Shown here piece after piece: positions 17,997-30,400 of a stretch of DNA of 64,000 nt (position 1 is the first letter of the stretch; each line of letters begins with the position of its first letter). A model generated the notes under the pieces. The model did not search any database, was not told the DNA's origin, and saw only the letters and a program-made list of their open reading frames with translations. Source of the DNA: Granulosicoccus sp036478565 (GTDB lineage: Bacteria; Pseudomonadota; Gammaproteobacteria; Granulosicoccales; Granulosicoccaceae); contig OZ245050.1 of assembly GCA_965224525.1 (NCBI GenBank), forward strand, positions 2,480,001-2,544,000, written 5' to 3'. Made by a program: the position numbers and the translations under genes.

Positions 17997-19253
17997 TTAT
18001 GACGCAGTCCAATTCTTTGGGTCCATTTCCAAACTTTCGTTCGCATCTACAATGGTGTTTATTAAATCTACATATTTCTTTTTTGCAATTTGTGCGCAGT
18101 ACTCATCATTATATGCTACGCGTGCAGAGTTACCTTGATCGATCAAACTCATTCGATTTGCATGATAGTTTTCAATTGCAGACTTCAATCCAACACGGTC
18201 TCCAATTTCCACCTGACAACCAATATTGTGTTTTTTAATAATCGATGCAATCTCACTCTTCTCGCTACCTTGATATAATACGGGTCGTCCAACAGCCATC
18301 GCTCCAAAAACTTTAGATGGCACAACTAGCCCATCGAACCCCTGGCGAAGACTAACAAAATGTATGTCTCCCAGCGACAAGCTTTCGGCCAAGCGAGTTA
18401 AAGGTTGATACGCAAGTAAAACTATATTCTCAAGTTTGTGCTTACATTTGTATTTTTCAACTTCTGACAGACGTGCACCAGACCCTATAAATACAAACTT
18501 GATGGTTACTGTATGCCGACATTCAAGTGCCGTGTAGAGTATGTCATCAAAATAATGCGACACACCAAGATTCCCTGAATACAGAACTATAAAGTCGTCG
18601 TCATTGAATCCCAGTTCCTGACGCAGACTATTGTTTGATTTCTCCACAGGGTAAACTTCCGCATCTGCAGCCCAATTGGGTATATAGTGAATACACTTTG
18701 GCTGAACCCCTTTATGCTCTACGATTCGCTCCATATCCCGCCCAATTACTATTATCGCGTTCGCGGAATTAAGGACACGGGAAGACCACGTTTTCATAAA
18801 ACTGGCGATCCATCCATTCGGCTTTATAACACCATTTGCAATTAATACCTCCGGGTATAGATCCATTAAAACGCATATATAGGATTCTCCTCGAATTTTC
18901 TTAAGTAGCAATCCAAGTAGATAGAAAAACGGGGGCTGCGTCAGAAATATATTGATAGTTGAACGATTCCGAAATGAAAATAATAAGGAACTTATCGAAT
19001 AGCTGATCATTGTGATGATCTTGGAGTTCGAAGAACCAGTCGAACCAACAGACCGAAATCCTATACGTTTTACATGAACGCCGTATTTTGAAACAGCATC
19101 TTCGAGTCTGGTTTCCGTAGCTCTATATTCAGCACGAGAAACAACTAGTTCAACCTTGTAGCCACATTCAGACAATGCTCTGGGAACATCTCGGTAAAAA
19201 GATGTTACCGGCTCATATGTATTATAAAATCTTATTGTTTTTTTCATGTTCAA
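17997..19253 (-). CDS. Glycosyltransferase family 4 (WcaI-like)
   Basis: 418 residues, GT-B fold. The N-terminus RFYNTYEPVTSFYRDVPRAL and the C-terminal donor domain with FIVLYSGNLGVSHYFDD and DGLVVPSKVFGAMAVGRPVL are characteristic of GT4 enzymes that extend lipid-linked repeat units. It converges with the plus-strand acyltransferase gene (29 bp apart). Its start overlaps the upstream acyltransferase gene by 32 bp; a second Met two codons in is equally possible. Confidence 0.9.
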   Translation of the reverse strand: MNMKKTIRFYNTYEPVTSFYRDVPRALSECGYKVELVVSRAEYRATETRLEDAVSKYGVHVKRIGFRSVGSTGSSNSKIITMISYSISSLLFSFRNRSTINIFLTQPPFFYLLGLLLKKIRGESYICVLMDLYPEVLIANGVIKPNGWIASFMKTWSSRVLNSANAIIVIGRDMERIVEHKGVQPKCIHYIPNWAADAEVYPVEKSNNSLRQELGFNDDDFIVLYSGNLGVSHYFDDILYTALECRHTVTIKFVFIGSGARLSEVEKYKCKHKLENIVLLAYQPLTRLAESLSLGDIHFVSLRQGFDGLVVPSKVFGAMAVGRPVLYQGSEKSEIASIIKKHNIGCQVEIGDRVGLKSAIENYHANRMSLIDQGNSARVAYNDEYCAQIAKKKYVDLINTIVDANESLEMDPKNWTAS

Positions 19254-20349
19254 TTTGTACGCTCTGTGACTCTGATTTTTTATTAATTATTTTATTTGAT
19301 GATTTTTTTATTCTTAAGGCAGGACTCTCGACAAGAAACCAGGATAACAATGCGGCCACCGTTGTAGTCACAATGCTGATCATTAACTTGCTTCCATTTG
19401 TAAACACATCAATTTCAATCATGAAGTTAATAATAGGCATATGGTAGATATAGATTCCGTAACTTATATCGACACCTCGCAGCGGTGACTTACTCGGGAA
19501 ACGGTAGTACCCGAACCCTATTACCAGCAGCGACAAAAGGACGGTAGAAACCGGGTTTATACTGTTACCGTACACATGAAATCCCATACTATTTCCTATC
19601 AGAGCGACCAGGATATACACGGATAGAATAATCCAGACATAACGAACAAGTATTGGTTTTATAGCATTCAAATTACGCTGCAATAGAATACCTAGAATAA
19701 ATATATATAAATACGGAAGTAAACTGACGTTGAATACTTTTTCAACAATATCTGGACTTGACAGCATTGAATGAACATTAATGCGATTTATTACAATAAG
19801 AATTAACAACCCAACCACTATTGACTTGGCATTCCATTCTGTCAATCGAAACACCAAATACATTACAGGTAAAAATAGATAAAACTGCAATTCAACTGGA
19901 ATAGTCCATAAACTTCCGTTTAGTACACCAATACCGAAATCACTGAGAAAAACAGGGTGGTAAAACTGGAACATTGTCAGCTGCGTCAGAAACCACAGAA
20001 AAAAATCGATGTCGAGCAGTGGAAACCCAAGAATACTCCATGACAGAGCAATTGACATCAGTAGACATACCCACAGTGCTGGAAATATTCTTAGAAATCT
20101 ATTGACAAAATACTTCTTTAAATTTCGCGAACGTTCATACGAAGCTGAGATCAGAAAACCGCTAACAACAAAAAATATTGGAACACCTGGAAATATGCGT
20201 AATAGTTCGGTTATAGGCCCGTTTTGATCGAAGCCAAGGTGGTGGAGAGCATGAACGATTACTACCTGTGAGGCAGCAAACAATCGTATTAAATCGAAAT
20301 TGTTTTCCGAAAATACTTCACCAGGTGGTTTATACGTAGTGCCGTTCAT
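19222..20349 (-). CDS. AT3-type membrane O-acyltransferase without SGNH domain
   Basis: 375 residues and about ten membrane segments. Motifs NFDLIRLFAASQVVIVHAL and GVPIFFVVSGFLISASYERS match the acyltransferase 3 family, with the conserved His and the R/S-rich loop. Unlike the enzyme at 6125-8002 it stops after the membrane domain, ending in a basic tail. It should acylate a sugar at the membrane. It overlaps the downstream glycosyltransferase gene, consistent with one transcript. Confidence 0.9.
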   Translation of the reverse strand: MNGTTYKPPGEVFSENNFDLIRLFAASQVVIVHALHHLGFDQNGPITELLRIFPGVPIFFVVSGFLISASYERSRNLKKYFVNRFLRIFPALWVCLLMSIALSWSILGFPLLDIDFFLWFLTQLTMFQFYHPVFLSDFGIGVLNGSLWTIPVELQFYLFLPVMYLVFRLTEWNAKSIVVGLLILIVINRINVHSMLSSPDIVEKVFNVSLLPYLYIFILGILLQRNLNAIKPILVRYVWIILSVYILVALIGNSMGFHVYGNSINPVSTVLLSLLVIGFGYYRFPSKSPLRGVDISYGIYIYHMPIINFMIEIDVFTNGSKLMISIVTTTVAALLSWFLVESPALRIKKSSNKIINKKSESQSVQIEHEKNNKIL

Positions 20350-20435
20350 TTTTTTCTCAACGAAAAATACTTATACTTACTTAATAACCAATTTAAACAT
20401 ATCAACATCATTCAGGACATGGTTGTCCAATAAAT

Positions 20436-21239
20436 TCACAGTCCAAAATGATACTTTCCATGCATTAATTCGCTGGATGTACCCGGGTACAGATCACGTT
20501 TCTCAAGCGGTATTAGTGATGGACATAACAGATCATTTTTCCATTCACGTTCGTCAACACCAATTGCATGTAGACTACGTGCAATCATATCAGCATGACG
20601 TAGAACAGATGTTTTTCGAGAATTAATGTTTGCGTGTGGTTTATCAACTTTTCCTTTATAGTTTAAATACTCTGCTATTTTATTAGCGCTACTTTCATCA
20701 CTTATAAAGTTAACGATCAGTAAGTCATCAGTTCTGTCTTTAAAATACTCCAGAACCTCCATATGGTATTCGTTTCGCTTTAGCACCCAGGTTTTTACAG
20801 ACTCATCCTCCATAGTCCAATCTTTGGTGACTGGAGTTTTACGATTTACGGGCCTCCGGGAAATATGTTCCAATCGACTGGAAATCCAACTATCAAGTTC
20901 ACGAACCTGAAGAATATATTTAGCACCCGGATTTATTGAATCGAGCTTCATTAAGTCGTCAGGTATTCCGTCACAAAAAGCATCGTATTGGACAAATATC
21001 ATTCGCCTTGAAGTATCGCGCCATTTCTCACCATGATAGGAATGATATCCCAGTCCAATAAATAGATCATGTATGGATGAGCTTCCAGTTTTATTGAAGC
21101 CTATTGCGAACACCTTCTGGTTTGGCACCCCTCCAATTGCGCCTCTTGTGACATGTTTAATAAAAACACTAGCACTTTTGGCGAATTCAAGCGCAATACT
21201 CGATATTCGTCGAAATAGGCGGTTTTTCATGTCATGCAT
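20436..21239 (-). CDS. P-loop sulfotransferase family protein
   Basis: 267 residues. KVFAIGFNKTGSSSIHDLFI is the phosphosulfate loop of the sulfotransferase group that includes Sulfotransfer_4-like proteins, and LQVRELDSWISSRL supplies the 3'-phosphate-binding Arg/Ser. AAAGG lies nine bases before the ATG at 21239. A 265-bp gap (21240-21504), where I see no gene, separates it from the next gene upstream. Likely modifies EPS with sulfate; the acceptor is unknown. Confidence 0.75.
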   Translation of the reverse strand: MHDMKNRLFRRISSIALEFAKSASVFIKHVTRGAIGGVPNQKVFAIGFNKTGSSSIHDLFIGLGYHSYHGEKWRDTSRRMIFVQYDAFCDGIPDDLMKLDSINPGAKYILQVRELDSWISSRLEHISRRPVNRKTPVTKDWTMEDESVKTWVLKRNEYHMEVLEYFKDRTDDLLIVNFISDESSANKIAEYLNYKGKVDKPHANINSRKTSVLRHADMIARSLHAIGVDEREWKNDLLCPSLIPLEKRDLYPGTSSELMHGKYHFGL

Positions 21240-21504
21240 TTCGTAAAACCTTTAAATAATACGCGCCAAATATAGACGGATTGCGATAAATTAGTGAATT
21301 TTCCAATTACCATGTCAATTTAAAATCTGTATTCGTTGCTGTTCGAAATACCGCACATGCCATAATCGTGTCCCCGCCCTACAGCCAGGCAACCGGATAC
21401 GTGCCTATCGATAAATCATTGAGACTCTTCTTTCATGTTCTGTATCACATTGCTACCTGGATCAATGTAATTTCTGTACCAAAACTGGCCAGAAAAATAC
21501 AAAA

Positions 21505-22698
21505 TCATACAATGCTTTCAATGGCAGTTAGCCAGTTATCGACCTCAGTCTGTATTGTAAATTTGGTGTTGGCTCGTAACTGTGCTGCTTCTCCCATTTT
21601 CCGCCAACGTTTTTTCTGCGTTAACACTCTATTTATTGCTAATTGCCAACCAGATACTGTGGGATCGTTATTTAACCAACCGGTTTCGTCATCAATAATA
21701 ATTTCTGCAGGGCCTCCAAGGCTATGACCCAATACAGGTACGCCCATCATCATTGCTTCTATGATCGACAAGCCAAACGGTTCTGGAGAGATTCGCGAAC
21801 TAATGGCGACATCTACAATCGGATAGTATCTCTCTACATTGTTAACCTCACCAACGAGGTGAATCTTTAAACGCCTTTCATTTGATGTAAGTTGTTTTAT
21901 TCGATTGCCAAGTGAACTACTATTTGGCCCCCCAATTACCAGAATATGAATTCTGTCGCCACTTTCCGTTTCACCAATATGATTAAGCAGAGCCTTTACG
22001 ACACGCTCCTGTCCTTTGTCACCATTTTCCGCAAGTCGAGCAACAATAGCAAAAACTATATCTGTCCCTGTAATACCAAACTGTTCTCTTTCTATTGCAT
22101 TTTCAATCAATGTAGAAAAACGCTGAGGGTCACACCCGTGCAGAACAGTTTTACTGCGAGAACTGCGTCGTCTTACAGAATTAGTAGTGAAGTTACTATT
22201 CCCAAGATTCACTAATTCAAACTGTTCCAAACGGCGTTTAATCAACAATCTACTTAATGCTGCAAATTTTGCATTTCTAATACCACTAGCCATTCGCCAT
22301 ACACCAATAGAACCGGTTTTTCGGGCCATCTCTCCAAGGGTTCCCAGCAAAAGTACATTCATTGTTTGCACTACTGACGCCGCTCCGCACTCAATGCCTG
22401 CCACAGCACGCTTTGCGGCCATTAGTCGATACCTTGCAACCAGTAACAACCGAATTCGATTACCTATACTCCCACTAATGGAGTATGGCGGAAGCGGAAC
22501 ATCTAATACCAAAACCTCAATACCTGCAACATACAATGAATCGACCAGTCTACCTTTAGCTAAACAGACAACCCGCACTTTCCAGCCTCGGATGGCCAAG
22601 GCTTTGGAAAAGGTAAGCACGGCAGATTCAACGCCGTAGCCCTCGTCCCCTCGTTGCAACCAAACAAGGATAGACTTTTGATCTACAGTATCGCCCAT
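21505..22698 (-). CDS. Glycosyltransferase family 4
   Basis: 397 residues. The donor domain is clear: FAIVARLAENGDKGQERVVK, IHILVIGGPN and EPFGLSIIEAMMMGVPVLG, the E-x7-E motif of GT4 retaining enzymes. The N-terminal half opens ILVWLQRGDEGYGVESAVLT. It starts 3 bp after the stop of the sulfotransferase gene upstream. Sugar specificity is not predictable. Confidence 0.92.
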   Translation of the reverse strand: MGDTVDQKSILVWLQRGDEGYGVESAVLTFSKALAIRGWKVRVVCLAKGRLVDSLYVAGIEVLVLDVPLPPYSISGSIGNRIRLLLVARYRLMAAKRAVAGIECGAASVVQTMNVLLLGTLGEMARKTGSIGVWRMASGIRNAKFAALSRLLIKRRLEQFELVNLGNSNFTTNSVRRRSSRSKTVLHGCDPQRFSTLIENAIEREQFGITGTDIVFAIVARLAENGDKGQERVVKALLNHIGETESGDRIHILVIGGPNSSSLGNRIKQLTSNERRLKIHLVGEVNNVERYYPIVDVAISSRISPEPFGLSIIEAMMMGVPVLGHSLGGPAEIIIDDETGWLNNDPTVSGWQLAINRVLTQKKRWRKMGEAAQLRANTKFTIQTEVDNWLTAIESIV

Positions 22699-22701
22699 GA
22701 A

Positions 22702-23463
22702 TCAGTCACCGAACTCTCCAATTTTAAGACGCGAATACGAAAATTTTTGAAAATCTTCCTGATATCGCTCATATATCATATCCAGATCTGATTGCTTCTT
22801 ATAATATTCGTTGGGGTTAGACTTGACCATGGAGGTATTGTTACTCGGAATCCGTGAAAAACCAAGACCTACTCGCCTAAGAATATATTCAATATCACAA
22901 TCTAGTGTTTCAACTTTACCGATAAAATTAACCAGCATTTTATCGCCATCATACAACGATTCAACCATGGGTCTGGCTGCAGGTGCTTCCGACAGTATGA
23001 TTGGGTGTCTGATAAATTCAGAAAAACTGTTGGTTTCAAGATAAGCCTTTGTACCCGGCCAAGCCCAGATTCCACTTTCTGGTTGCATATGACGAGCTAT
23101 TCTTTTTATACCCTCTGCTTTAACCAAACCCTCTAACCAAGTATAAAGAGACAATATGCGACGATACGGGTCTCGAACAAACGAAAACGTGAAATAATCA
23201 TACCAAATTTCATCACCAACCACTGATCGAATACTTGACGCTGAACTATGCATTTCAAGTTCGAATTTATTTCGAAACCAACCTTCTTCAACGTTTCCAC
23301 GGGCCGATCCAGCTATTGATATATCATTCCAATCAAGACTTGTCTCCAGCTCTCGGGTGATTGCAGTTCCCGCAGTTTTGTGCAAGTGAACAAATATAAA
23401 CCGACGACTGTTGGAAATAATCACACAATCAATACCGGTTGTTAGTCGCTTGCGTTTGGCCAT
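22702..23463 (-). CDS. Sulfotransferase 2-like (carbohydrate sulfotransferase)
   Basis: 253 residues. RRFIFVHLHKTAGTAITREL is the 5'-phosphosulfate loop and FTFSFVRDPYRRILSLYTWL the 3'-phosphate site, the pattern of the Sulfotransfer_2 family whose animal members sulfate heparan and chondroitin. It overlaps the upstream GT2 gene by 35 bp and is followed 3 bp later by a GT4 gene. This is the clearest carbohydrate-type sulfotransferase in the window. Confidence 0.87.
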   Translation of the reverse strand: MAKRKRLTTGIDCVIISNSRRFIFVHLHKTAGTAITRELETSLDWNDISIAGSARGNVEEGWFRNKFELEMHSSASSIRSVVGDEIWYDYFTFSFVRDPYRRILSLYTWLEGLVKAEGIKRIARHMQPESGIWAWPGTKAYLETNSFSEFIRHPIILSEAPAARPMVESLYDGDKMLVNFIGKVETLDCDIEYILRRVGLGFSRIPSNNTSMVKSNPNEYYKKQSDLDMIYERYQEDFQKFSYSRLKIGEFGD

Positions 23464-24421
23464 TACTCATATTTTTTACGCGTATCGCTTTTACCCGCGC
23501 GACAATCAACCTAAGCAACCAGGCTGGCGTAACAATATATAGACAGGCTTTCAACATTCTTTTTCTCTGTGTTTGCGTTTTCCGACAACTCCAGATCCAT
23601 TTGATTGCTCTTGTCTTTTCACCTGGTGTCTGAGCCGCCAAAGATATCTCTTGCAGGTATCTGGAAACAAGAAACTCCTTGAGGTACCACTCGTTGGTTC
23701 CGCTCGCGTGTTGCATAGCCATCATAGGCTCTTTTTCGCAAAAATAAGGCGGCATATTCTGCAATTTCCTTTTTTGACACGCACGATTTTCTGCGTCTCG
23801 CACATAATATACATGAGATATATTTGAGAACACAATTGGGCCACGTTCAGCAAGTCTGCATATAAGATCCTGATCTTCATAGATTTTGACGCCAAGCGGA
23901 AATGCTCCCTCTTCGATCAATGCTTTCTTACGAGATACAAGTGAGCATATATGCACGATCACGTCCGCAACAGAATATTGAGGATAGAATATTTTTCTAA
24001 TGTTGCTACTATCACTTTTGGCCGCTACCTTTGGTAAAGGCATATTCCTGGACCATGAACACCATGCAGTCCCAAAGAACTCCTCATCAGGGTAAGCGGA
24101 GACTAATTCGGATATTGTCTGCAGGTATCGACTATTCCAAAGATCATCCGCGTCTATGAATGCAATTAATTCATAACGTGATTCTTCTATACCGCGATTC
24201 CGCGCTGCCGACACACCGAGATTTCGCTGGTCAATCAGACGAATGCGAGAATCATCAATATTTGTCACGTGCTTGCGACTGTCATCAGTCGAACCGTCAT
24301 TGATAATTATCAGTTCAAAACTCGTAAATGATTGCCGCAGTACGGACTCAATTGTCTTGATGATGCTCTGCTCCTTGTTATACAGAGGCAACACCACACT
24401 GAAATGTAATTCTTCAGGCAT
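23429..24421 (-). CDS. Glycosyltransferase family 2
   Basis: 330 residues. The GT-A start FSVVLPLYNKEQSIIKTIES, the nucleotide-binding IINDGSTDDS and the metal-binding D-x-D in AFIDADDLW are all present, so an active inverting GT2 is likely. The C-terminus is basic with a hydrophobic segment (LYIVTPAWLLRLIVARV), perhaps a membrane-contact helix. It begins 29 bp after the giant gene's stop and overlaps the following sulfotransferase gene. Confidence 0.94.
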   Translation of the reverse strand: MPEELHFSVVLPLYNKEQSIIKTIESVLRQSFTSFELIIINDGSTDDSRKHVTNIDDSRIRLIDQRNLGVSAARNRGIEESRYELIAFIDADDLWNSRYLQTISELVSAYPDEEFFGTAWCSWSRNMPLPKVAAKSDSSNIRKIFYPQYSVADVIVHICSLVSRKKALIEEGAFPLGVKIYEDQDLICRLAERGPIVFSNISHVYYVRDAENRACQKRKLQNMPPYFCEKEPMMAMQHASGTNEWYLKEFLVSRYLQEISLAAQTPGEKTRAIKWIWSCRKTQTQRKRMLKACLYIVTPAWLLRLIVARVKAIRVKNMSNGQTQATNNRY

Positions 24422-24450
24422 CAGAATTAGTTATTTAATATCTAAATTAT

Positions 24451-27400
24451 TCAGTTTGAATTTACCAATCCATACTTCACTCTGAGATAGGCGTTAGTAC
24501 GATTTTGCTCGAGATTTGACAAAGCCCTGTCATATACAAGGACTGCAGCAACTGACATGTCAGCCAAGTCTGTGCCTGCCAAACTACCACCCAAGACAAG
24601 GGAGGAGCTTCCAGTAGTAAACGTTTGGGTACCAGTATCGATTAAATTACCATCCACGAAATGCAACCAATTGCCTGAGTCAGATACAAGGGACTGAACA
24701 CCCCAACCATTACCACCCAATGCATATCCGGAAGAAATTCGATTACCAACGCCGATAGTATCCAGATAGGCGTTCCCAGTCGCCTGGGATGCACCAAGGC
24801 CAAATCCCTCATCCATCACATCAGTACCGTATTGAATCGCTGTTCCGCCATTTGTGTCGACAAGTATATAAATACTGCGATCTGAATTGGCTGACGGAAA
24901 GTCATCAAGATCCATAGTACTAATCAATAAATCATCATCACCGTCAAACTTGATTGCAGGCAATCCTGACAATGCATTGTTTAGAAAAGACGGAGAAACT
25001 ACATTACTTTCAGGCGATAAATCATTTGAACTGACTGATTGATCGCCCCAGACTACAACATCGCCACTCGAGGTTGTAACAAGACTATCTGACTCCAGAT
25101 GAAGCACTAAACCGGCAGCAGGTAATGTCGGATCATCTATCTCGATAAACACCGAGGCTTCGGCGGATTCTTGCCCCGTTGAATCATCCACCGTGTAGGT
25201 AAACATATCCGATAGTACAACGCCTGAATCATGTGTATACGTAACCAAGCCAGAAGCATCTATGACAACATCCCCAGCAAGTGGTTGACTCACAACGATA
25301 ATTGAATCGACATCCAATGCCTCATCGTCACTATCGTTGCTCAGCACCTCTATTTCTACCGAACCAGCGTGACTAACTGTTGCATTGTCGTCCACTGCCA
25401 AGGGTGCTGAGTCGACAGCGTTTATTGTGATGGAAACGGTTGACTCGACCGACACCAATCCAGTGTTATCGGCAACTGTGTAGGTGAAACTATCACTTGT
25501 CTCCGCGCCATCACCGTGTGTGTATTCAATCGCACCGGTTACAACATCTACCGCCGTGGTACCTGCCGTTGCAGCGCTCACTACGACTACGCTAGCTGCA
25601 TCCAGGGATCCATCAGCGTCACTGTCATTGTCAAGCACATCAATTATGACACTGCCTCCGGCGTCAACCACACCAACGTCTGCTACCGTTGTCGGCGCTA
25701 TATTCGCCGCACTTATAGTGATGGTTACGGTTGACTCGACCGACACCAATCCAGTGTTATCGGCAACTGTGTAGGTGAAACTATCACTTGTCTCCGCGCC
25801 ATCACCGTGTGTGTATTCAATCGCACCGGTTACAACATCTACCGCCGTGGTACCTGCCGTTGCAGCGCTCACTACGACTACGCTAGCTGCGTCCAGGGAT
25901 CCATCAGCGTCACTGTCATTGTCAAGCACATCAATTATGACGCTGCCCCCGGCGTCAACCACACCAACGTCTGCTACCGTTGTCGGCGCTATATTCACCG
26001 CACTTATAGTGATGGTTACGGTTGACTCGACCGACACCAATCCAGTGTTATCGGCAACTGTGTAGGTGAAACTATCACTTGTCTCCACGCCATCACCGTG
26101 TGTGTATTCAATCGCACCGGTTACAACATCTACCGCCGTGGTACCTGCCGTTGCAGCGCTCACTACGACTACGCTAGCTGCGTCCAGGGAACCATCAGCG
26201 TCACTGTCATTGTCAAGCACATCAATTATGACACTGCCTCCGGCGTCAACCACACCAACGTCTGCTACCGTTGTCGGCGCTATATTCACCGCACTTATAG
26301 TGATGGTCACGGTTGACTCGACCGACACCAATCCAGTGTTATCGGCAACTGTGTAGGTGAAACTATCACTTGTCTCCGCGCCATCACCGTGTGTGTATTC
26401 AATCGCACCGGTTATAACATCTACCGCCGTGGCACCTGCCGTTGCGGCGCTCACTACGACTACGCTAGCTGCGTCCAGGGAACCATCAGCGTCACTGTCA
26501 TTGTCAAGCACATCAATTATGACGCTGCCCCCGGCGTCAACCACACCAACGTCTGCTACCGTTGTCGGCGCTATATTCACCGCACTTATAGTGACGGTCA
26601 CGGTTGACTCGACCGACACCAATCCAGTGTTATCGGCAACTGTGTAGGTGAAACTATCACTTGTCTCCACGCCATCACCGTGTGTGTATTCAATCGCACC
26701 GGTTACAACATCTACCGCCGTGGTACCTGCCGTTGCAGCGCTCACTACGACTACGCTAGCTGCGTCCAGGGAACCATCAGCGTCACTGTCATTGTCAAGC
26801 ACATCAATTATGACACTGCCTCCGGCGTCAACCACACCAACGTCTGCTACCGTTGTCGGCGCTATATTCGCCGCACTTATAGTGATGGTTACGGTCGCTT
26901 CCAGTGAAAACTGTCCAGTATCGTCAGCTATAACGTATGTGAAGCTATCACTTTCAAGTGAGTTACCGTCATGTGTGTAAATTATAGACCCACTACCCGT
27001 ATCAACTATCGCGGCTCCGGAACTCGGATTGTTTATCACAAGCAAACTTGATAAATCGAGCGCATTGTCATCGCTGTCATTGTCGGCAACATTAATATTG
27101 ACCGTTTCACCAGTGACTACGATTGCCACATCATCTTCAGCAATGGGAATTTCGTCTGACACTTCCACTACGACATTCACAGTAGCCGGATTTGATACTT
27201 GGCCTGAATCATCTGCAACGGAGTAGGTGAAGCTATCCACATCAACATTGCTACCGTCATGGAAGTATTCAATTTCTCCACTGATGGGGTCTACGCTCAC
27301 TGTTCCCGCAACTGGGTCGAACAAAACCAGCACACTGGCCGGATTAATAGATCCATCATCCGTATCATTTGCCAGAACATCAATCAGGATAGAATCACCA

Positions 27401-30400
27401 GCTACCACAGAAGCATCATCAGCTGTAGCAGTCGGTGGTGAATCCTGAGGCGCTGAACCTAAAATCAACTGAACCTGATTTATCGCATAACGATCTTCGA
27501 GGTAGGCCTCTATATCAGTTTGCTCGGCTTCACTCAGTGCCCGGTCATACACAAGCACCGCCGCCACCTGCATATCAACATACGGACTCTGGTCCAGATC
27601 CGCTCCCATCACTATCTGACCCGCCTGTGTAGCAAACACATGTGCTTCACGGTCTATCTCCTGACCGTTTACCTCATGCACCAACTCGGCTCCGTCATAC
27701 ACCGCGCTCTGCACTATCCAGCCCACTCCCGTGCCTATCGTGTCACTCACGATATCCCCAGTCGGACCAAATCCGTTAATCCGCAACAACCCACTCGGAC
27801 CCTGCACATGCAGTCCAAACGCCTTGTTTCTACCTCGCACACCGTAGCCAAATCCACCACTGCCTACACTGTCATAGCGCACTACCTGATACACCGTTCG
27901 CGCACCTGCCCCCAACGGCATCCCCGATATCGCACCGGCGCTCAACAACGCATCTCCCGTTCCGTCAAAGTCAAACACCGCCCGGCCATTCAACCCATCC
28001 GCCACTACCGACACATCACCCACGCCAGTCAGATCGTTGCCTCGCCCTGATCGATCCCCAACTCCTGTCACCACGCCAGCACCATCTGTCGTCACCAACG
28101 CATCCGCCTCGTAGTGCGCTACAAGTCCCGATACCGGCAGGTTCGTAATACTCACCACCGCCTCGTTTGATACCTGCCCCAGGGTGTCCGACACCGTATA
28201 ACTGAACTGATCCCCCGCCACCACACCATTGTGGCTGTATGTAATCACCCCCGTAGTGCCATTCACCGTCGCCACACCATTCAATGGCGGGCTAACAATA
28301 ACCACACTCGCTGGGTTTAGGGCTCCGTTATCTGTATCGTTTGCCAGCACCTCAAGCTCTGCTGTCGCACCTATAGATACCGTGAAGACATCATTTACTG
28401 CTTCAGGCTCAGGATCGCTACCGTTTACTGCTATTGCTACAGTCGCCTCATCTGATACTGCACCCTCGGTGTCGGCTACCGTATAGCTAAAACTGTCGGA
28501 TTCCGAAATACCACCATCATGGGTGTACTCGATCTCACCCGTCACCGCATCCACTGTCACTGCACCGTTTTGCGGTTGAACGACTACCTGCACCGATGTT
28601 TCATCCAGCGCAACATCATCTGTGTCGTTCGCCAGAACATCGATTACCGCCACGCCGCCTGTATCAACAGTAGCCCCATCACCCTGTGCCAGCGGCGCTG
28701 GGTTACCTACGGTTATTGTGACCGTTGCTGGTGAAGACTCGCGCCCAAGTGAATCGGACACCGTATAAGTGAATGTATCTGTTAATGATAAATTATCATG
28801 CACATATTCAATTCTTCCTGTGCCAGCGTCAACGCTGGCCGAACCACCAGAAGGTGGTTGGATGATCTGCACACTTGTTTGGACAATATCACTGCCTGCA
28901 TCATTGGCAACTACATCGAGTTGTATTGTTTCGCCTGCAAACAATACATAGCTGTCGTCTACCGCAACTGGCAATCCGATAGAGCTGATCGCAAATTGCT
29001 CATCCAGATAAGCCTCGAGCTCAGTTTGCTCGGCTTCACTCAGTGCCCGGTCATACACAAGCACCGCCGCCACCTGCATATCAACATACGGACTCTGGTC
29101 CAGATCCGCTCCCATCACTATCTGACCCGCCTGTGTAGCAAACACATGTGCTTCACGGTCTATCTCCTGACCGTTTACCTCATGCACCAACTCGGCTCCG
29201 TCATACACCGCGCTCTGCACTATCCAGCCCACTCCCGTGCCTATCGTGTCACTCACGATATCCCCAGTCGGACCAAATCCGTTAATCCGCAACAACCCAC
29301 TCGGACCCTGCACATGCAGTCCAAACGCCTTGTTTCTACCTCGCACACCGTAGCCAAATCCACCACTGCCTACACTGTCATAGCGCACTACCTGATACAC
29401 CGTTCGCGCACCTGCCCCCAACGGCATCCCCGATATCGCACCGGCGCTCAACAACGCATCTCCCGTTCCGTCAAAGTCAAACACCGCCCGGCCATTCAAC
29501 CCATCCGCCACTACCGACACATCACCCACGCCAGTCAGATCGTTGCCTCGCCCTGATCGATCCCCAACTCCTGTCACCACGCCAGCACCATCTGTCGTCA
29601 CCAACGCATCCGCCTCGTAGTGCGCTACAAGTCCCGATACCGGCAGGTTCGTAATACTCACCACCGCCTCGTTTGATACCTGCCCCAAGGTGTCCGACAC
29701 CGTATAACTGAACTGATCCCCCGGCACCACACCATTGTGGCTGTATGTAATCACCCCCGTAGTGCCATTCACCGTCGCCACACCATTCAATGGCGGGCTA
29801 ACAATAACCACACTCGCTGGGTTTAGGGCTCCGTTATCTGTATCGTTTGCCAGCACCTCAAGCTCTGCTGTCGCACCTATAGATACCGTGAAGACATCAT
29901 TTACTGCTTCAGGCTCAGGATCGCTACCGTTTACTGCTATTGCTACAGTCGCCTCATCTGATACTGCACCCTCGGTGTCGGCTACCGTATAGCTAAAACT
30001 GTCGGATTCCGAAATACCACCATCATGGGTGTACTCGATCTCACCCGTCACCGCATCCACTGTCACTGCACCGTTTTGCGGTTGAACGACTACCTGCACC
30101 GATGTTTCATCCAGCGCAACATCATCTGTGTCGTTCGCCAGAACATCGATTACCGCCACGCCGCCTGTATCAACAGTAGCCCCATCACCCTGTGCCAGCG
30201 GCGCTGGGTTACCTACGGTTATTGTGACCGTTGCTGGTGAAGACTCGCGCCCAAGTGAATCGGACACCGTATAAGTGAATGTATCTGTTAATGATAAATT
30301 ATCATGCACATATTCAATTCTTCCTGTGCCAGCGTCAACGCTGGCCGAACCACCAGAAGGTGGTTGGATGATCTGCACACTTGTTTGGACAATATCACTG

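Noticed and set aside
25438..26892. Regular repeats as a possible CRISPR array
   Set aside because: Period of 291 bp, no unique spacers, and units are translated as protein domains.
25484..26980. Row of plus-strand open frames of about 96 codons with a 291-bp period
   Set aside because: They are reverse-frame images of the repeated cadherin-like units of the giant minus-strand gene; no ribosome sites or independent features.
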